This document shows, piece by piece, positions 7,160 to 9,996 of a stretch of 9,996 nt of DNA (position 1 is its first letter; each line of letters opens with the position of its first letter). The DNA comes from Planctomycetia bacterium (lineage in GTDB: Bacteria; Planctomycetota; Phycisphaerae; Phycisphaerales; SM1A02), in NCBI GenBank assembly GCA_009936695.1, contig JAACEA010000548.1, positions 1 to 9,996 on the forward strand. Direction: 5' to 3'. The notes beneath the pieces are model-generated. The model was not told where the DNA came from and did no database searches. It worked only from the letters and a program-made list of their open reading frames with translations. The translations under genes were made by a program, and so were the position numbers.

Positions 7160-7370
7160 GAGGCGTCTTGAATCCCATGGCGCGAACCGCGCACCACCCA
7201 CTCCAGCCTTCGAAGGTCATGAACGCGCCGCTGCCGAGCAGGGCGATGCCGACGAAGAGCATCGGTCCTTCGATTCCTCCGATCACGAGCACCAGCACGC
7301 CGGCGAGCAGGCAGGTGAGACCGGAAAGCAGGCGGACGGCCTTTCCCTTGGCATCGATGTTGCATTTCAT
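7155..7370 (-). CDS. Small membrane protein, DUF2892/YgaP-like
   Basis: 71 aa. It starts MKCNIDAKGKAVRLLSG, has two hydrophobic membrane-spanning segments (about residues 15-32 and 36-53) and ends GWCAVRAMGFKTPL. The MKCN...R opening and the two-helix layout with a short tail resemble the YgaP-like transmembrane domain family (DUF2892), which has no firm biochemical role when it stands alone. The start lies nine bases after the stop of the PPK2 gene, so it is almost certainly in that operon. Its TAG stop (7157-7155) lies within the CTAG at the edge of the inverted-repeat element. If the element inserted at a CTAG or TA target, the original stop would have been kept. Confidence 0.8.
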   Translation of the reverse strand: MKCNIDAKGKAVRLLSGLTCLLAGVLVLVIGGIEGPMLFVGIALLGSGAFMTFEGWSGWCAVRAMGFKTPL

Positions 7371-7379
7371 GACCGAAGC

Positions 7380-8216
7380 CTACCCGTTGGCGTCGCGGTG
7401 GTCCCGGGCGAAGGTCCGGAGGGCCTCGAGATCCTCGACGCCTTTCGGATACTTCGGGTCGATCTTCTCGAGGGTCGCGAGGATCAACTGCGAAACGATG
7501 GCGTTCCGAACCCACTTCCGGTCCGCGGGAACCACGTACCAGGGTGCCTGCTTCGTCGAACAGCGTTCCAGCATGTCCTCGTAGGCGTCCCGGTATTCAG
7601 GCCAGTCGGCGCGGGCGGTGAAGTCCGACGGGCTCAGCTTCCAGTTCTTCCGCGGATCGTCGATTCGAGCGCTCAGGCGTTCGAACTGCTCCTCGCGGGA
7701 GATGTGAAGGAAGCACTTGACCACCGACGTCCCCTCGTCGTGCAGCATCCGTTCGAAGTCGTTGATGTGGTCGTAGCGACGCTTCCACACCGACTTCTCG
7801 ACGAGCTTCGCGACCCGGGCCACCAGGACGTCCTCGTAGTGGGACCGATTGAAGATTCCGATTCGTCCTCGACGGGGCGTGCGGGCGTGGGCTCGCCAGA
7901 GGTAGTCCTGCGCGATCTCGTGCGGACCGGGCACGCCGAACTGGTGGATCTCGAAGGCGGCGGGATTCACGCCGGTGAAGACCTTCCGGATCGTGCCGTC
8001 CTTGCCCGAGGTGTCCATGCCCTGGAGCACCAGCAGGACGGATCGACGGCCTTCCGCCCAGAGGCGACCCTGCAGTTCGTCGATCCGTTCGACGTTCGCG
8101 GCGAGCAGGGCCTCGCCGTCCGCCTTCGCCTCGAGCCCCGCGTCCTGGCGGGCGGGGATCTTCGAGAGCGCTGGTCGGTTCCCGGGCTTCACCCGGTACT
8201 GGTCGAGATCGATCAT
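7380..8216 (-). CDS. ppk2: PPK2-family polyphosphate kinase, class III-like
   Basis: 278 aa. Transfers phosphate between polyphosphate and nucleotides in the cytoplasm. The Walker A is GMDTSGKDG (66-74) and the Walker B region IFNRSHYEDVLVARV (121-135), followed by the helical lid segment (WKLSPSDFTARADWPEYRDAYEDM, about 192-215). The opening QYRVKPGNR and the overall sequence closely resemble the Meiothermus ruber class III enzyme as I remember it; members of that class phosphorylate both AMP and ADP from polyphosphate. Length is normal for a single-domain PPK2. GGAG stands eight bases before the ATG at 8216. The gene follows asnS by 37 bases and precedes the small membrane-protein gene by nine, so it is probably the middle gene of an operon. 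The subclass call rests on remembered similarity. Confidence 0.93.
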   Translation of the reverse strand: MIDLDQYRVKPGNRPALSKIPARQDAGLEAKADGEALLAANVERIDELQGRLWAEGRRSVLLVLQGMDTSGKDGTIRKVFTGVNPAAFEIHQFGVPGPHEIAQDYLWRAHARTPRRGRIGIFNRSHYEDVLVARVAKLVEKSVWKRRYDHINDFERMLHDEGTSVVKCFLHISREEQFERLSARIDDPRKNWKLSPSDFTARADWPEYRDAYEDMLERCSTKQAPWYVVPADRKWVRNAIVSQLILATLEKIDPKYPKGVEDLEALRTFARDHRDANG

Positions 8217-8253
8217 TCGAGCGGCTCCGTCGACGGGGATGCGCGATCGCGAA

Positions 8254-9666
<1,413 letters not shown>

Positions 9667-9816
9667 GGAGCGAGGTTCCGGGCGGTCGGAGAATCTGGGT
9701 TTCGGGGCCGAGGCGGCGACGAGCGGGTCGATTCGGGAAGCAGACAAGGTACGCGGAAGCGGGGGCGATTGACACGGCCCGCGGGCGACGCGTGCCAGTT
9801 TGGCAGCGATTGATCG
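9667..9816 (-). promoter_or_regulatory. Leader region upstream of asnS
   Basis: 150 bases with no supported gene lie between the asnS start and the stop of the right-edge reading frame. They should contain the asnS promoter if asnS is not read from the upstream gene. I find no convincing -35/-10 pair on the - strand and no T-box-like structure. A short inverted repeat, TGCCA-GTT-TGGCA (9793-9805), lies 11 bases after the upstream stop; it could be a weak transcript-end hairpin or an operator half-site pair, but five pairs without a T-run is slim evidence. Confidence 0.25.
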
Positions 9817-9996
9817 TCATGAGGACTCGGCCGGCTCCATCTCGGTCCGGGTTCTGGCCGCGTCGTCTGGATCATCGGATGATTCGAGCGGGCGTTCTCT
9901 GGTGGTAAACCCGGGGTTTCGGCCTGATTCGACGGTCTCGAGAAGTCTTCGAGCGTCGGGGGCCGGGATCGACCGGGCCCGCTCGTCTCGGATCAG
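9817..9996 (-). CDS. Possible C-terminal fragment of an unidentified protein
   Basis: The - strand is open from the right edge for 59 codons to TGA at 9819-9817, reading LIRDERARSIPAPDARRLLETVESG and then a polar, acidic tail ending MEPAESS. Third-position GC is about 70 percent, somewhat below the neighbouring genes but acceptable for a disordered tail. A + strand frame over the last 100 bases is also open, so the assignment is not secure. If real, the gene lies upstream of asnS on the same strand with 150 bases between them. I do not recognise the family. Confidence 0.4.
   Translation of the reverse strand: MIRDERARSIPAPDARRLLETVESGRNPGFTTRERPLESSDDPDDAARTRTEMEPAESS

Noticed and set aside
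6992..7201. A 69-codon - strand frame spanning the inverted-repeat element
   Set aside because: It overlaps the DUF2892-like gene in another frame, ends in the repeat because CTAG supplies a stop, and has no recognisable protein pattern.
9667..9747. A TTG start that would extend AsnRS by 27 residues
   Set aside because: The extension is Pro/Ser/Arg-rich and not a family feature; the ATG at 9666 gives the usual AsnRS length and N-terminus.
9769..9774. TTGACA on the + strand as a -35 promoter box
   Set aside because: There is no -10 element at suitable spacing and no + strand gene downstream.
9777..9786. A 10-base palindrome, GCCCGCGGGC
   Set aside because: It is all G and C in GC-rich DNA and has no supporting context, so chance is sufficient.

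Overview
The window is GC-rich (roughly two thirds by eye) bacterial chromosome with dense, mostly ordinary gene content. It holds six complete genes longer than 270 codons, one complete small gene, and gene fragments at both ends. Base composition, lipoprotein and Tat-type export signals, and the mix of families (a GSSAG-type amidase, a class III-like PPK2, a MKCN-type small membrane protein) suggest a planctomycete, perhaps Phycisphaerae. That placement is an impression from the proteins, not a measured assignment. No tRNA, rRNA, CRISPR array, phage gene or transposase gene is visible.

Left part (1-4280): the 3' end of an unidentified + strand gene runs to 152 and converges on a large penicillin-acylase-family (S45) N-terminal nucleophile hydrolase on the - strand (217-2556). 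Divergent from it, across 56 bases, is a + strand lipoprotein gene (2613-4271). That protein carries the N- and C-terminal signatures of an amidohydrolase but has lost the metal-binding histidines and most of the barrel, so it looks like a pseudoenzyme. It converges on the next - strand gene with only 9 bases between the stop codons and a small hairpin there.

Middle and right part (4281-9816): five - strand genes lie head to tail, in transcription order asnS (asparaginyl-tRNA synthetase), a PPK2 polyphosphate kinase, a 71-residue DUF2892/YgaP-like membrane protein, a Tat-exported amidase, and an alpha/beta hydrolase. Spacing is 37, 9, 215 and 31 bases. The one large gap, between the small membrane protein and the amidase, is almost filled by a compact 169-bp element (6991-7159). 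It is bounded by a perfect 20-bp inverted repeat that begins and ends with CTAG-containing sequence, and it supplies the stop codon of the membrane-protein gene. It resembles a MITE or other small palindromic mobile element. Without it the five genes would be tightly spaced, as in one operon. A probable C-terminal fragment of another - strand gene lies at the right edge.

How the genes might work together: AsnRS releases AMP and pyrophosphate, and a class III PPK2 can rephosphorylate AMP/ADP from polyphosphate, so their pairing makes metabolic sense. The acylase, amidase and alpha/beta hydrolase suggest hydrolysis of amide and ester compounds, with the first two probably outside the cytoplasm; substrates cannot be told from sequence. 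The strongest leads are the degenerate amidohydrolase-like lipoprotein and the inverted-repeat element. No clearly new multi-gene system is evident.
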